DNA of 30,030 nucleotides from Verrucomicrobiota bacterium (GTDB taxonomy: Bacteria > Verrucomicrobiota > Verrucomicrobiia > Opitutales > Opitutaceae): the NCBI GenBank assembly GCA_023457035.1, contig JAEWNN010000045.1, forward strand, positions 1-30,030, given 5' to 3'. Below the pieces are notes generated by a model. That model had not been told where the DNA came from and ran no database searches. It saw only the letters and a program-made list of their open reading frames with translations. Positions 7,032-15,403 of the stretch are shown here, piece by piece (positions within the stretch are counted from its first letter, which is position 1; each line of letters starts with the position of its first letter). The translations under genes were made by a program, and so were the position numbers.

Positions 7032-8369
7032 TCAATCACCCGGTCTCCAGAGTTCTGCGCGCAGTGGCGGGATGTAGGAGGGGTCGTATTCAGCCGCGCC
7101 CATGTCGATGATCGCCGGCGCGCCGGCCGAACCGGGCACGACGCGCGGCCGCCGGTCGATGTCGATGGGCGATGTCGCGGGGGCATCGTTGCGCCCGCGG
7201 TCGATGCAGGGCGAGGTGGCGCGCAGACGGATGGCGCCGCGCTCGCCGCCGGTGAACAAGGGGTCGTCGGCGATGTTGCCCACCCCGGCGTACCCGCCCG
7301 CCACACAACTGTGGCCCACGGTCACGCTCGCCAGGCGGCCCCCGAGGAAGATCTCGGAGTCGGGGTTCTGCCAGAAGATGCAGTTGGTGATCGTGCCGGA
7401 TCCGGCCACGAGATACAGCCCGTCCCCTTCGTGTCCGCCCTGATTGCGGTGGAAGGTGCTGTTGACCAGTTGGAATGAGCCCGAGACGTGGAGGGCGCCG
7501 CCGGCGCTGGTCGCCTCGTTCTTCCAGTAGACGTTGTTGAGGTCGTAGAAATGGGAGGCCCCGGTAAGCGAACTGACTTCCACCGCCCCGCCTTCGGCCC
7601 GGGCATTGTTTTCGGTGAACTCGCAGCGGGTGGCGCTGACCTCGCTGTGCTCCAGCGCGATCGCTCCGCCCAGGGCCGACCTGTTTTGGGCGAACTCGGT
7701 ACCGGTGAGGGTGATCGTCGAGTTGCGGGTCACCGAAAGGGCCCCGCCGGTGGTCCTGGTGAAGCCACCGGGGATGAGGTGCAACGCGCGGTTGCCCTCG
7801 AAGCGGCCTCGCTGGAGGTCGATGGTGGAGTTGTCGCAGAATATGCCCCCACCGTTGGCCACGGCCTCGTTGTCGGCGAAGAGGCAGGCGGTGAACTTCA
7901 CGTCGGAGTCGGCGGCGTACACCGCCCCGCCGTTGTTGTCGGCCGCGTTGTCCCGGAAGGTGCAGTTGCGGAAGGAGACCTTGGAATCGGTTACGTAGGC
8001 GGCGGCGCCCTCGCGCTCCTTGCCATTGATCACCGTGAAGTCGAGGACATGGACCCGCGACGAGATCCCATCGGCCCGAATGCCGCGGCGCACATTCTCG
8101 CAGTCGAGGATCGCGGCGCCCTCCACATCGACGCCGTTCTTGAGTGTGATGGTCTCGCGGTAGGTGCCGATTGCCACCAGTACGGTATCGCCGGAGCGGG
8201 CGCGATTGATGGCCGATTGAATTGTGCGGTAAGGGCGGGCGCGGGTGCCGATGCCGGGGCCGGCTGCACTGCCGTCGACATACCAATCCCGGGCGCTGGC
8301 CGGGGCGGCGAGCAGGAGCGACACCAGAAGCGTCGCCAGCAGGGCGGGCGCGTGTGTTTTGATGGTCAT
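7032..8369 (-). CDS. Secreted right-handed parallel beta-helix protein (choice-of-anchor Q type)
   Basis: The 445-residue protein has a clear signal peptide (about 1-27, ending APASA). The start motif WYVDGSAAGPGIGTRARPY, followed by RTIQSAINRARSGDTVLV and GTYRETITLKNGV, is the standard opening of parallel beta-helix proteins related to pectate lyases. Repeated rungs follow: FRNCTFRDNAADNNGGAVY, FTACLFADNEAVANGGGIF, FAQNRSALGGAIAL and FTENNARAEGGAVEV. The end (SPCIDRGRNDAP, IDIDRRPRV, IDMGAAEYD) matches the choice-of-anchor Q domain. Such proteins act outside the cell, often on polysaccharides, but many have no known activity, and no catalytic residue set can be assigned here. A strong Shine-Dalgarno site (CCGGAGG, complement of 8374-8380) lies just before the ATG, one of few clear ones in the window. 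Confidence 0.9.
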   Translation of the reverse strand: MTIKTHAPALLATLLVSLLLAAPASARDWYVDGSAAGPGIGTRARPYRTIQSAINRARSGDTVLVAIGTYRETITLKNGVDVEGAAILDCENVRRGIRADGISSRVHVLDFTVINGKEREGAAAYVTDSKVSFRNCTFRDNAADNNGGAVYAADSDVKFTACLFADNEAVANGGGIFCDNSTIDLQRGRFEGNRALHLIPGGFTRTTGGALSVTRNSTITLTGTEFAQNRSALGGAIALEHSEVSATRCEFTENNARAEGGAVEVSSLTGASHFYDLNNVYWKNEATSAGGALHVSGSFQLVNSTFHRNQGGHEGDGLYLVAGSGTITNCIFWQNPDSEIFLGGRLASVTVGHSCVAGGYAGVGNIADDPLFTGGERGAIRLRATSPCIDRGRNDAPATSPIDIDRRPRVVPGSAGAPAIIDMGAAEYDPSYIPPLRAELWRPGD

Positions 8370-8373
8370 AATA

Positions 8374-8380
8374 CCTCCGG
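8374..8380 (-). promoter_or_regulatory. Strong ribosome binding site of the beta-helix protein gene
   Basis: On the minus strand CCGGAGG is followed by four bases and the ATG at 8369. It fixes the start codon and stands out because most genes in this window lack a recognisable Shine-Dalgarno sequence. The rest of the spacer to 8597 shows nothing I can name. Confidence 0.7.
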
Positions 8381-8597
8381 AGTTGAGGACATTGCGTGGG
8401 GAGGAGGGAAAGCAGGGCTGGACTGCGCCGTCTTCGCTGGGGGCGGCGGGTGGGGCCCTGGGGTGGTGTGGTTGAGTCCTCCTGGTTGGCGAGGGTTGCC
8501 TGTTTCACGTCCGCCGTTTCCCTCGTCGGAGCGGAGTCGTGGTGGGGATTCCAACGGGCGGGAATTTAGGCGGGTATCCGGATCGAGCAAGCGGGGC

Positions 8598-9980
8598 TCA
8601 AGCGGCACTGCGCAGTCGCGGAGTAGAGGGCGGCGCGACGTGATCGGTTGCTGCCCCGGCCCAAGCGATCAAGCGGGACGGGGTACGGAGGCTGGAGGTC
8701 GGGAGCGGGAACGAAAGCCGGGGGTTGCGTAACGGACCCATCAACACGCGATTGAGGCGGCGGCAGGGGCGCGGGGCGGGTGCCCAACCCGTTACGGAGG
8801 GGTGGAGCAGGGGATCGAGGATGCGGTGGAAGGAGAACGCGAAGTCGTAGGCAATGCTGTCGGTGTCGACCCGGCGGGAGCCGGGCACGTCGGCGCGCAC
8901 GGCCCAGACGGAGGTCTTGACGGTTTCGAGTGCCGCGCCCGCATCGGCCTTGATCGAGGCCTTGTCGGTGGCTGGCGTGCCCTCGAGCCAGAAGAGGCTG
9001 AGAATGCGCCATTGCTGTCCTCGGCGGATCAACGTGGCCACCCATTGGCCGGAGCGCGCGAATCGTGCTCCGGTGTTTCCGCACCGCGTTTCCGCATAGC
9101 GGCCGCAGGCTACGGCGGTGTCGCCCTCGATCAGGATCGAGGTGGGCGGCATAGCGCAGGTCACGATCTTGCACTCGGCGATGGCTCCTTCGAACAGCCG
9201 CTGCACCCCGGTTCGATCGAGGGGGGCACTGCTCGGCAATTCCCCGCCGAGGAAATCCGCGGTGAGGAGGCGCATGAGGCGTATGGGGTCGGCCGCGATC
9301 TCCGCGGCGGCCCATTCGTCGAACACCGCGACGATCCCCTGCTGGGCGGGAGTCCATTGCGTTTTGGTTGCGAGGTCAGTCCGCGGGCTCGTGGCTTCCG
9401 GGGGCGCGGCTTGCGGCAGGTCGCGATCCGGTGCGGCGAGGACGGACCCGACCTTGGCGGCGCGGCTTTCGCTGAGCAGCGTCCAGTGCATGCCGTCGGC
9501 GGAGATTTCGCGCCGGTCGGTGAAGCTTTGGAAGTCTTCGGCGAACGTCACGAGACTGCGGAAGAGGTAGCGTTTTTTACCGGCGCGCAGGGTGCCGACC
9601 ATGGAGACGCGGGGGCCGTCGAACGTGTAGGCGGGATCGATCACGGCGGTGTCGCCGGCGAATGAGTCCCAGAAGAAGCCGCCACGGGCGGGATCGAAGC
9701 CGTCGGACTCAATCCGGCGGAGGTTTTCCTCCGGGCCGGTTGCCTTGTCGCCGAACTCGCCGCCCGGCCCGGCGCGGAGGGGCAACACGGAGCAGGCACC
9801 CACGTTGGTGCCGTCGGCGCCGAAGGGGGAGGCGTGGGTCGTGGTCTCGAAGGTCCAGTCGCCGAGCCAACGCTCGAGCGGCTGGCTCTCGACGGTGGAG
9901 GATCCGGGCTGCGGAGCGGTCTGGGCGAAGACGAGGCCGGTCAAGGTGACCGCGAGGAGCGAGAGGAGCGTGGTTTTCAT
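8598..9980 (-). CDS. Secreted DUF1579-like / SnoaL-like protein, paralogue 1, with extended C-terminus
   Basis: Residues 1-19 form a signal peptide (MKTTLLSLLAVTLTGLVFA). The first domain (about 30-185) carries LERWLGDWTFETTTHASPFG and REISADGMHWTLLSESRA, as in DUF1579-like proteins. The second (about 205-335) resembles SnoaL/DUF4440 (NTF2-like) folds: VFDEWAAAEIAADPIRLMRL through RSGQWVATLIRRGQQWRILS. The upstream neighbour, 186 bases away, has the same domain order and closely similar motifs, so the pair arose by tandem duplication. This copy has about 125 extra residues at its end. The last 80 or so are Pro/Arg-rich and look like read-through of non-coding DNA after a lost stop. The catalytic role is unknown; NTF2-like domains bind small hydrophobic molecules in other proteins. 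Confidence 0.72.
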   Translation of the reverse strand: MKTTLLSLLAVTLTGLVFAQTAPQPGSSTVESQPLERWLGDWTFETTTHASPFGADGTNVGACSVLPLRAGPGGEFGDKATGPEENLRRIESDGFDPARGGFFWDSFAGDTAVIDPAYTFDGPRVSMVGTLRAGKKRYLFRSLVTFAEDFQSFTDRREISADGMHWTLLSESRAAKVGSVLAAPDRDLPQAAPPEATSPRTDLATKTQWTPAQQGIVAVFDEWAAAEIAADPIRLMRLLTADFLGGELPSSAPLDRTGVQRLFEGAIAECKIVTCAMPPTSILIEGDTAVACGRYAETRCGNTGARFARSGQWVATLIRRGQQWRILSLFWLEGTPATDKASIKADAGAALETVKTSVWAVRADVPGSRRVDTDSIAYDFAFSFHRILDPLLHPSVTGWAPAPRPCRRLNRVLMGPLRNPRLSFPLPTSSLRTPSRLIAWAGAATDHVAPPSTPRLRSAA

Positions 9981-10165
9981 GGTGGTGGCGCGGATACTAG
10001 GGGGATGGGTTGGCCGGCGCGTTTGCTTGCAGGGCTACGGGCGAAACGACTTGGCGGTGCGAGTCTGCCGCATCTGGAGGCCCGCGCGTGGTGAAGGCGG
10101 CCCGCCCAAGGGCCGGAGCCGGGAGAGCGGCGTGCTCGGGGACGGTGGAAGCCGCGCGGACTCAA

Positions 10166-11104
10166 CTAGGGCGCAGCGGGCGTGACCGCCTCGCGCGAGA
10201 GGTGGCTGGCGATGGCTTGCCAACGGCCGTCGCGGAACCGCCAGACATCGGTGATGCGGTGGACGGCGCTGACGTCCTCGCCCTTGTAGGTCGCTTTCTC
10301 CGTCTGGCGACCGGTGACGATGGCGGTGTCGCCGTGGAGCTGGACCTTGAGGTCGGACATCTCGAAGGCCGTGGCCTTGAACGAGCCGTCGGCGACCTCG
10401 CGGATGTCGTCGGCCTTGCCGAAGACTTCGCCCTTGGCGGTGGTGCAGATCCACTCGTCGGCCTCAAGGCGCTCGAGCACCTTCACGTCCGCGGCGACAT
10501 AGGCGGCGGCCCAGGCCTTCTCGAGTTCCATGAGTTCCTCCTCGGGCGACACGGCCGCGGCGAGCACCCGGGTGAGCTTGGTCGCGCGGACTTCGCTGAG
10601 CGGGCTCCACGCGGTGCCGTCGGCGGAGATCTCGCGCTTGTCGGAGTAGCTCTGGGCGTCGTCGGCAAAAGTGATGGCGCCGCGGATATGGTATTGTTTG
10701 TCGCCGGTGGTCATGGTGCCGGAGTAGGCGGCGACCGGGCCGTCGAACGTGTAGGTGACATCGTTGATGGAACCGTCGCTGGCGAAGCCGTTCCAGCGGT
10801 AGCGCTGGTTGACCGGATCGTAGCTGTCGGTCTCGACCCAGTGGAGGGAGCCGGCGGTGCCGGTCTCCTCGCCGCGGAACTCGACGCACTTGCCGCCGAG
10901 GATGGGGAGCACGGTGTAGTTGCCGTTGTAGGTGCCGGCGGCGCCGAGGGGCGACTCGTGCAGCGTGCTCTCGTAGCTCCAGTCGCCGAGCCAGATTTCA
11001 AGTTTCTTGTGTTCGGTGGAGAGCGGGAGCGCGGGGATGGCGGTTTGGGCCAGACCGAGGGCGGTCAAGGTGGCCGCGAGGATCAAGCTGATGGCTGTTT
11101 TCAT
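10166..11104 (-). CDS. Secreted DUF1579-like / SnoaL-like protein, paralogue 2
   Basis: This is a 312-residue protein from the ATG at 11104, which has an AGGA ribosome site seven bases upstream. The frame continues upstream, but those codons show no family features. The signal peptide is MKTAISLILAATLTALGLA. The first domain has LEIWLGDWSYESTLHESPLG, FDGPVAAYSGTMTTGDKQYH and REISADGTAWSPLSEVRA. The second is a clear DUF4440/SnoaL-like domain (LEKAWAAAYVAADVKVLERL to VHRITDVWRFRDGRWQAIAS) and ends soon after, as expected for the family. It is the more intact of the two tandem paralogues. Its function is unknown; secretion and the two domains are what can be supported. Confidence 0.8.
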   Translation of the reverse strand: MKTAISLILAATLTALGLAQTAIPALPLSTEHKKLEIWLGDWSYESTLHESPLGAAGTYNGNYTVLPILGGKCVEFRGEETGTAGSLHWVETDSYDPVNQRYRWNGFASDGSINDVTYTFDGPVAAYSGTMTTGDKQYHIRGAITFADDAQSYSDKREISADGTAWSPLSEVRATKLTRVLAAAVSPEEELMELEKAWAAAYVAADVKVLERLEADEWICTTAKGEVFGKADDIREVADGSFKATAFEMSDLKVQLHGDTAIVTGRQTEKATYKGEDVSAVHRITDVWRFRDGRWQAIASHLSREAVTPAAP

Positions 11105-11501
11105 GGCTGTTCCTGGTTGGCGTGGGGGCGGAGATCGTGAGGGCCGGGGTGCCTGTCGCGGGCAAAGCGGCCGGAGGTGCGGACTGGGTGGGTGGCGAGG
11201 AGCTGCCGGGGCGGGCTGGGGTGCACCCGCCCGATGCTCGGGAAAACGCCGGAGCCTCCTCCACCGCGCGGTGCCGCGGCCGAGTGCATAGTTGGCCGGA
11301 AGATAGCGGACCCGGTGCGCCGGCGAAATCCGGCGAAGCGTGGTGCGGGCCTCGGGGTTTTGCTGAGTGGCGCGGCGGCGAGCGGCGTGTTGCGCGACCG
11401 TGCCGCTGGCGATCGCGACCGCAAAAGTGCCGTTAGTGGTGTTGACGCGCCGCGCGGTTGCCGGCGCAGTGTTCGACCTTCCTCCAACCATGTTCCACCG
11501 C
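11105..11501. other. Divergent spacer between the secreted paralogue and argC
   Basis: This stretch of 397 bases should hold the promoters of both neighbours. A TTGACG at 11444-11449 upstream of argC could be a -35 box, but no good -10 box follows at the right distance. I see no gene, repeat element or RNA structure that I can name. Confidence 0.4.
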
Positions 11502-12494
11502 ATGAAACCCAAGATCTTTGTCGACGGCAGCGAAGGCACCACCGGCCTCGAAATCAACGAGCGGCTCGCCAGCCGCACCGATGTGGAGGTGATCGCGATC
11601 GATCCGGAGAAACGCAAGGATCCGGCGGCCCGCAAGGCGATGATCGCCGCGGCCGACATCGTTTTCCTCTGCCTGCCCGACGTCGCCTCGAAGGAGGCTG
11701 TCGCCCTCGCGGCTGACCTGCCGAAGGTACGTTTTCTCGACGCTTCGACGGCGCACCGCACCAACCCCGAGTGGGTCTACGGCCTGCCGGAGCTGCATGG
11801 CGGCAAGCAGCGCGCGGCGGTGCAGGCGGCGAAGAAGGTCGCCGTGCCCGGCTGCCATGCTTCCGGCTTCAACCTCATCGTCTCGCCGCTGGTCGAGGCG
11901 GGCATCGTGCCGCCGACGTATCCGATCGTCTGCACGTCGCTCACCGGGTTCAGCGGCGGCGGCAAGAAGCTCATCGCCGCCTACGCGGAGAAGGCGGCCG
12001 ACGTAACCGCGCGGCAGGCCAAGGATTCGACGCAGGACCAGCGTGTGGCGCCGCGGCCGTATGCGCTCGGCCTCACACACAAGCATCTGCCGGAGATGCG
12101 GGTCGTGAGCGGGCTGGCGCAGAACCCGGTCTTCGTGCCGATCATCGGCGACTTCTATCGCGGCATGGCCGTGTGCATCGCCTTTGAGCGGCGGCTGCTG
12201 GCGAAGCCGGTCGGCGCGAAGGAGATCCAGGCGGCGCTGGCCGCGGCCTACGCCGGCGAGAAGTTCGTGCGCGTGGCGGCCGAGGTGAACCCATCGACCG
12301 AACTCGACGACGGCTTCTTCCGCACGCTGGCCAGCAACGGCACGAACCGTTGCGATCTCTCGGTCTTCGGGAACGACGAGCAGATCCTCGTGGTCGCGCG
12401 GCTCGACAACCTCGGCAAGGGCGCCTCGGGCGCCGCGGTGCAGTGCATGAACCTCATGCTCGGCTTCGACGAGGGCGCCGGGCTGATCGCCTGA
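11502..12494 (+). CDS. argC: N-acetyl-gamma-glutamyl-phosphate reductase, short (type 2) form
   Basis: ArgC reduces N-acetylglutamyl phosphate to the semialdehyde with NADPH, the third step of arginine synthesis, in the cytoplasm. The 330-residue protein opens with the nucleotide-binding loop KIFVDGSEGTTGLEI (residues 4-18). It contains the active-site cysteine C118 in VAVPGCHASGFN, a catalytic-type histidine in LTHKHLPEM (H193/H195), and SGGGKK at 151-156. Its length and GCHASG motif match the shorter type 2 enzymes rather than the roughly 345-residue type 1 form. The start is taken at MKPKIF; an in-frame ATG four codons earlier (11490) is possible, and neither has a clear ribosome site. No other arg gene lies nearby, so it is unlinked here. 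Confidence 0.95.
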   Translation: MKPKIFVDGSEGTTGLEINERLASRTDVEVIAIDPEKRKDPAARKAMIAAADIVFLCLPDVASKEAVALAADLPKVRFLDASTAHRTNPEWVYGLPELHGGKQRAAVQAAKKVAVPGCHASGFNLIVSPLVEAGIVPPTYPIVCTSLTGFSGGGKKLIAAYAEKAADVTARQAKDSTQDQRVAPRPYALGLTHKHLPEMRVVSGLAQNPVFVPIIGDFYRGMAVCIAFERRLLAKPVGAKEIQAALAAAYAGEKFVRVAAEVNPSTELDDGFFRTLASNGTNRCDLSVFGNDEQILVVARLDNLGKGASGAAVQCMNLMLGFDEGAGLIA

Positions 12495-12840
12495 GTGGAA
12501 TGTGGAACGCTGGAACCGATCCGAACGGAGACGAGCCGAGCAGACGCGGAGAATCTGGAACGCATGAACTCAGATGCGCTGGGGCGCGGCCTTGCGGAGA
12601 AGCAACACGGCCGAGTCGGCGGAGCGGAGGATGACCACGGATCACACGGATGGGCACGGATGATCGCTGGATGATCCGTGTTCATCCGTGGAATCCGTGG
12701 TTGTTGATTGAAAGAGGAACGAACGCGTTCGGCGGCCAAGGCGCTTTGAACCGCTGTTGGACGCCGGTGCACGCCGACCACTGGTGGCTGGAGGGCGGCA
12801 CCTTTCGCTCCGTGACGCAGATGTTGTCCTGCCGACTCTG
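12495..12840. other. Spacer downstream of argC holding dispersed element copy B
   Basis: This is the region between the convergent ends of argC and the SGNH hydrolase gene. Bases 12496-12540 resemble the 'AATGTGGAAC(A/G)CTGGAA' stretch near 2458. The CACGGAT element occupies 12551-12701. From 12720 to 12840 I see nothing I can name. Confidence 0.6.
12551..12701 (+). repeat. Dispersed intergenic element, copy B (inverted repeat of CACGGAT units)
   Basis: The order of parts on the plus strand is: an 'AATCTGGAA' motif, a conserved 26-base stretch around 12573-12599 shared with copy A, a variable linker, then inverted arms 12634-12665 and 12670-12701 that pair at 27 of 32 positions across a 4-base loop. 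Each arm is three CACGGAT-type units about ten bases apart. Copy A (2606-2757) has the same parts in opposite orientation. Confidence 0.8.
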
Positions 12841-14196
12841 TCAGGGCGCGGGCGTGCTGCATAGCCGGAGGAAAACGCCGGGGCCGGTCGTGGCCGGGAG
12901 CGTGACTTCGTGCGCGGCGGAACCGGCCGAGATCCACTCGGTGGGCACGGGTTGCCAGGGGGCGCCGAGCTCGGCGGTCCACTCGACGGAGGTGAGGGCG
13001 TAGCCGCCGGAGTGGTCGATCGGATATTCGAAACGGGCGACGGAGTCGGGCTCCTCCGGCGGGATGGCGCGCAGCGGCGCCGCGTCGGGCTGGGTGGGCG
13101 AGAGGCCGAGAGCGAATTCGGTGAGGAGCGGGAGACCGTCGGCGTCGGGATCGGAGGTCGGCGCAGTGTCGGCGGGCAGCGCGGCGGCGGCGAGCCAGTC
13201 GCGGAGAGGCTGGTCGGGGTCGAGTCCGAGCGCCGCGATGATCTCGCGGTTGGCCAGGGACGTGAAGCCGGCGGCGTAGCGGGTGTTCAGCGCGCCGAGG
13301 ATCTCGTTGGCGATGAGCGCCTGCAGGACGGTGGAGGCGTGGAAGCCGTCCTTGGCGAAGAGGTGGTGCGGGTCGTTCTCGGGGTGGGCGGTCGGGAGGA
13401 AGGCGGTGCCGTTGAGCCGGAACGGTGCGGCTTCGGCGACGCGGCGGGTGAGCGTGAAGCTGTCGGCGAGGGCGATCCCGCGGTCGGCGGCCAAGGCGGC
13501 GAGCAGTGTATTGAGAGAAGCGATGCGGGTGGTGGCGGCGGCGCGGGCCTCGGGCGTGGCGCCGCGCGCCTGCACGGCGGGGGTGACGCCGATGTCGGGG
13601 GCGTTGACGAGGACGATCTTGAGCGCGGCGTTCTGGGTGCGGACGAAGTCGATCGTGGCGGCGAGGTTGTCGCGGATCGCGGCGAGTTGCGCGGGCGTGG
13701 CGGTGCCGGAGGCGAGCTCGGAGTAGAGGGAGCTGAGGTCGTTGCCACCGCAGAAGATCACGACCCAGGCGACGTCGTCCTTGAGCTGGCTCTTGAGCTT
13801 GGGACAGGAGAGGGCGTCGAGGAGCTCAAGCTCGTCGCGCGGCAGGAGCGGAGGGTTGATGAGCTCGGCGAGGTCGGTGGTCTTGAAACCGGGCACGGCC
13901 CAGTTGTAGGCGTGGCCGCCGTCGCGATAGTCGGGGTACGCGGCGAGGTTGCCGTCGTAGCTTCCGAAGGAGATCTCGGTGGGGCGGGTGGCGGCGAGGA
14001 GCTCGATCCAGTTGCGGAGGTTGGCCCGGAACGGATCACTGTCGGGCGCGGAGAACGGGAGCTCGAAGGCGTACTCCTCGGAGAGGCTGTCGCCCAGCAC
14101 GAGGACGTTCTGCGGGGCGGAGGGAAGGGCGAGCGGCAGGAGCGCAAACGCGACGGCCGCGCAGACAACCCGGGGACGGAGGATCGAGGCCGGCAT
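12841..14196 (-). CDS. Secreted SGNH/GDSL-family hydrolase
   Basis: This is a 451-residue esterase-like protein with a signal peptide in the first 27 residues. The SGNH blocks are complete. Block I is VLVLGDSLSEEYA with nucleophile S37. Block III is FCGGNDLSS (G151, N152). Block V is DGFH with D283 and H286. The family hydrolyses ester bonds in lipids or acylated carbohydrates; the substrate here is unknown. After the catalytic part (to about 330) comes a C-terminal domain with DPDADGLPLLTEFALGLSP, a calcium-binding-like motif common in secreted proteins of Verrucomicrobia, and a small beta-rich end. The start is placed at MPASILRPRVV because the upstream open frame lacks family features and overlaps the neighbouring membrane-protein gene region. 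The gene ends before repeat-filled DNA. Confidence 0.88.
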   Translation of the reverse strand: MPASILRPRVVCAAVAFALLPLALPSAPQNVLVLGDSLSEEYAFELPFSAPDSDPFRANLRNWIELLAATRPTEISFGSYDGNLAAYPDYRDGGHAYNWAVPGFKTTDLAELINPPLLPRDELELLDALSCPKLKSQLKDDVAWVVIFCGGNDLSSLYSELASGTATPAQLAAIRDNLAATIDFVRTQNAALKIVLVNAPDIGVTPAVQARGATPEARAAATTRIASLNTLLAALAADRGIALADSFTLTRRVAEAAPFRLNGTAFLPTAHPENDPHHLFAKDGFHASTVLQALIANEILGALNTRYAAGFTSLANREIIAALGLDPDQPLRDWLAAAALPADTAPTSDPDADGLPLLTEFALGLSPTQPDAAPLRAIPPEEPDSVARFEYPIDHSGGYALTSVEWTAELGAPWQPVPTEWISAGSAAHEVTLPATTGPGVFLRLCSTPAP

Positions 14197-14252
14197 GGAT
14201 GGTGAGCGAAGCGGTGCTGTTTCCCGGGGCGCGCCGGGGCGGTCGAGGGCGC

Positions 14253-15398
14253 TCAGGACGCGTAGGTGAGGAACTTGAGCACGCCGAAGAGCGAGTAGGC
14301 GTTGCCGGCGACGAACCAGGCCCGGCGGTGTGGCTGCTGCGGTGCGCGCACCAACTGCAGGTTGAAGGCGATCGTCAGCGGCAGCAGGAAACGGCAGGCG
14401 CCGTTGGGGATCGCCCAGACGAACCCGCCGAGGAAGACCATCAGGACCGAGAAGGCGACGCCGACGCGCCAGAGCGGATCGGCCGGGCGCCGGTGTGTCC
14501 AGAGATAGGTGGTTTGTACCAGCAACCCGGCGATGGTGGCCACTCCGCCTAGGCCGCCGGGGCTCAGCTCGCTCAGGAAGCGCAGGAGGTTCGCCCAGAG
14601 CGCGGCGGCCATGTGCACGAAGGGCAGGCCGAGAGTGCCGCCTGCGGTGAATGAGAGATCCCACCTCCAGAAAATGTATCCGTTCCATAGCGCGACGGGG
14701 ACGAGTGCGGCACCAGCCAGCGCGAACCGTTGCCAGAGAGGACGCTGCACGGGCGACGGCGCGGCGTAGAACGAGGCGATGGCCAGGATGCCCGTCTCAC
14801 GGGTGAGGCTCGCGGCCGCGAGCGCGGCGATGCCGCCGATCCCCGCGGCGCCAAGCAGTGCGGGCAGCACGGCGAAATACGAGGCCGGGAGATCGGTCAC
14901 GGCCAGGCGCACGCTCTCCAGCGCCCCGGTGGAGAAGAGGATTGCGGTGATCGCGGCGCGCTCGAGGCCGGTGGCTCCGGGCACGACTCGCAGCAGGAGC
15001 GCGAGCAGGAGAAGCCAGAAACCGACGTTGAGCAGCGGGTAGAGGTGGACGATCCAATACGGCTGGCCGGCGCCGAGGAGGTAGGCGAGCCACGGCACAA
15101 GGATGCGCCGCGCGCGAAAGGCCGGTATGTCGAGCGCCGCGGGGGTGTGGGGATCGAGCAGCAGGGGGTCGAGGGCCAGCTGGCAGTAGAACTGCCCGTC
15201 GAAGCCCGTGGGGCTGCGTACGTGGTGGGGAATGGTGGCGAGCGCGGGGACCTGGCGCGGCTGGAAGACGACGTCGAACTGGGTGAGCGTGGTGAGGCCG
15301 TGGCCCGGCTCGTAGCGGAGGGCGACGAGCAGCAGGAGCGCGGCGATCATTCCGGCGATCCAGACGGTGCGGGCGGTGGGCATGCGGAACAGGCGCAT
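14253..15398 (-). CDS. Polytopic membrane protein of unknown function, glycosyltransferase-87/ArnT-like topology
   Basis: The 381-residue protein has about nine or ten hydrophobic helices, beginning with VWIAGMIAALLLLVALRYEP. A loop between the first two helices contains VRSPTGFDGQFYCQLALDP, which resembles the 'GxDGQFYxxLA' loop of bacterial membrane proteins annotated as DUF2029/mannosyltransferase-like. I infer a lipid-linked-sugar or envelope role, but no catalytic residue can be proven. Its ATG at 15398 lies five bases after the stop of the RsmB-like gene on the same strand, so the two are very probably co-transcribed. The frame stays open further upstream but overlaps rsmB and is ignored. 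Confidence 0.75.
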   Translation of the reverse strand: MRLFRMPTARTVWIAGMIAALLLLVALRYEPGHGLTTLTQFDVVFQPRQVPALATIPHHVRSPTGFDGQFYCQLALDPLLLDPHTPAALDIPAFRARRILVPWLAYLLGAGQPYWIVHLYPLLNVGFWLLLLALLLRVVPGATGLERAAITAILFSTGALESVRLAVTDLPASYFAVLPALLGAAGIGGIAALAAASLTRETGILAIASFYAAPSPVQRPLWQRFALAGAALVPVALWNGYIFWRWDLSFTAGGTLGLPFVHMAAALWANLLRFLSELSPGGLGGVATIAGLLVQTTYLWTHRRPADPLWRVGVAFSVLMVFLGGFVWAIPNGACRFLLPLTIAFNLQLVRAPQQPHRRAWFVAGNAYSLFGVLKFLTYAS

Positions 15399-15403
15399 GG
15401 TGG

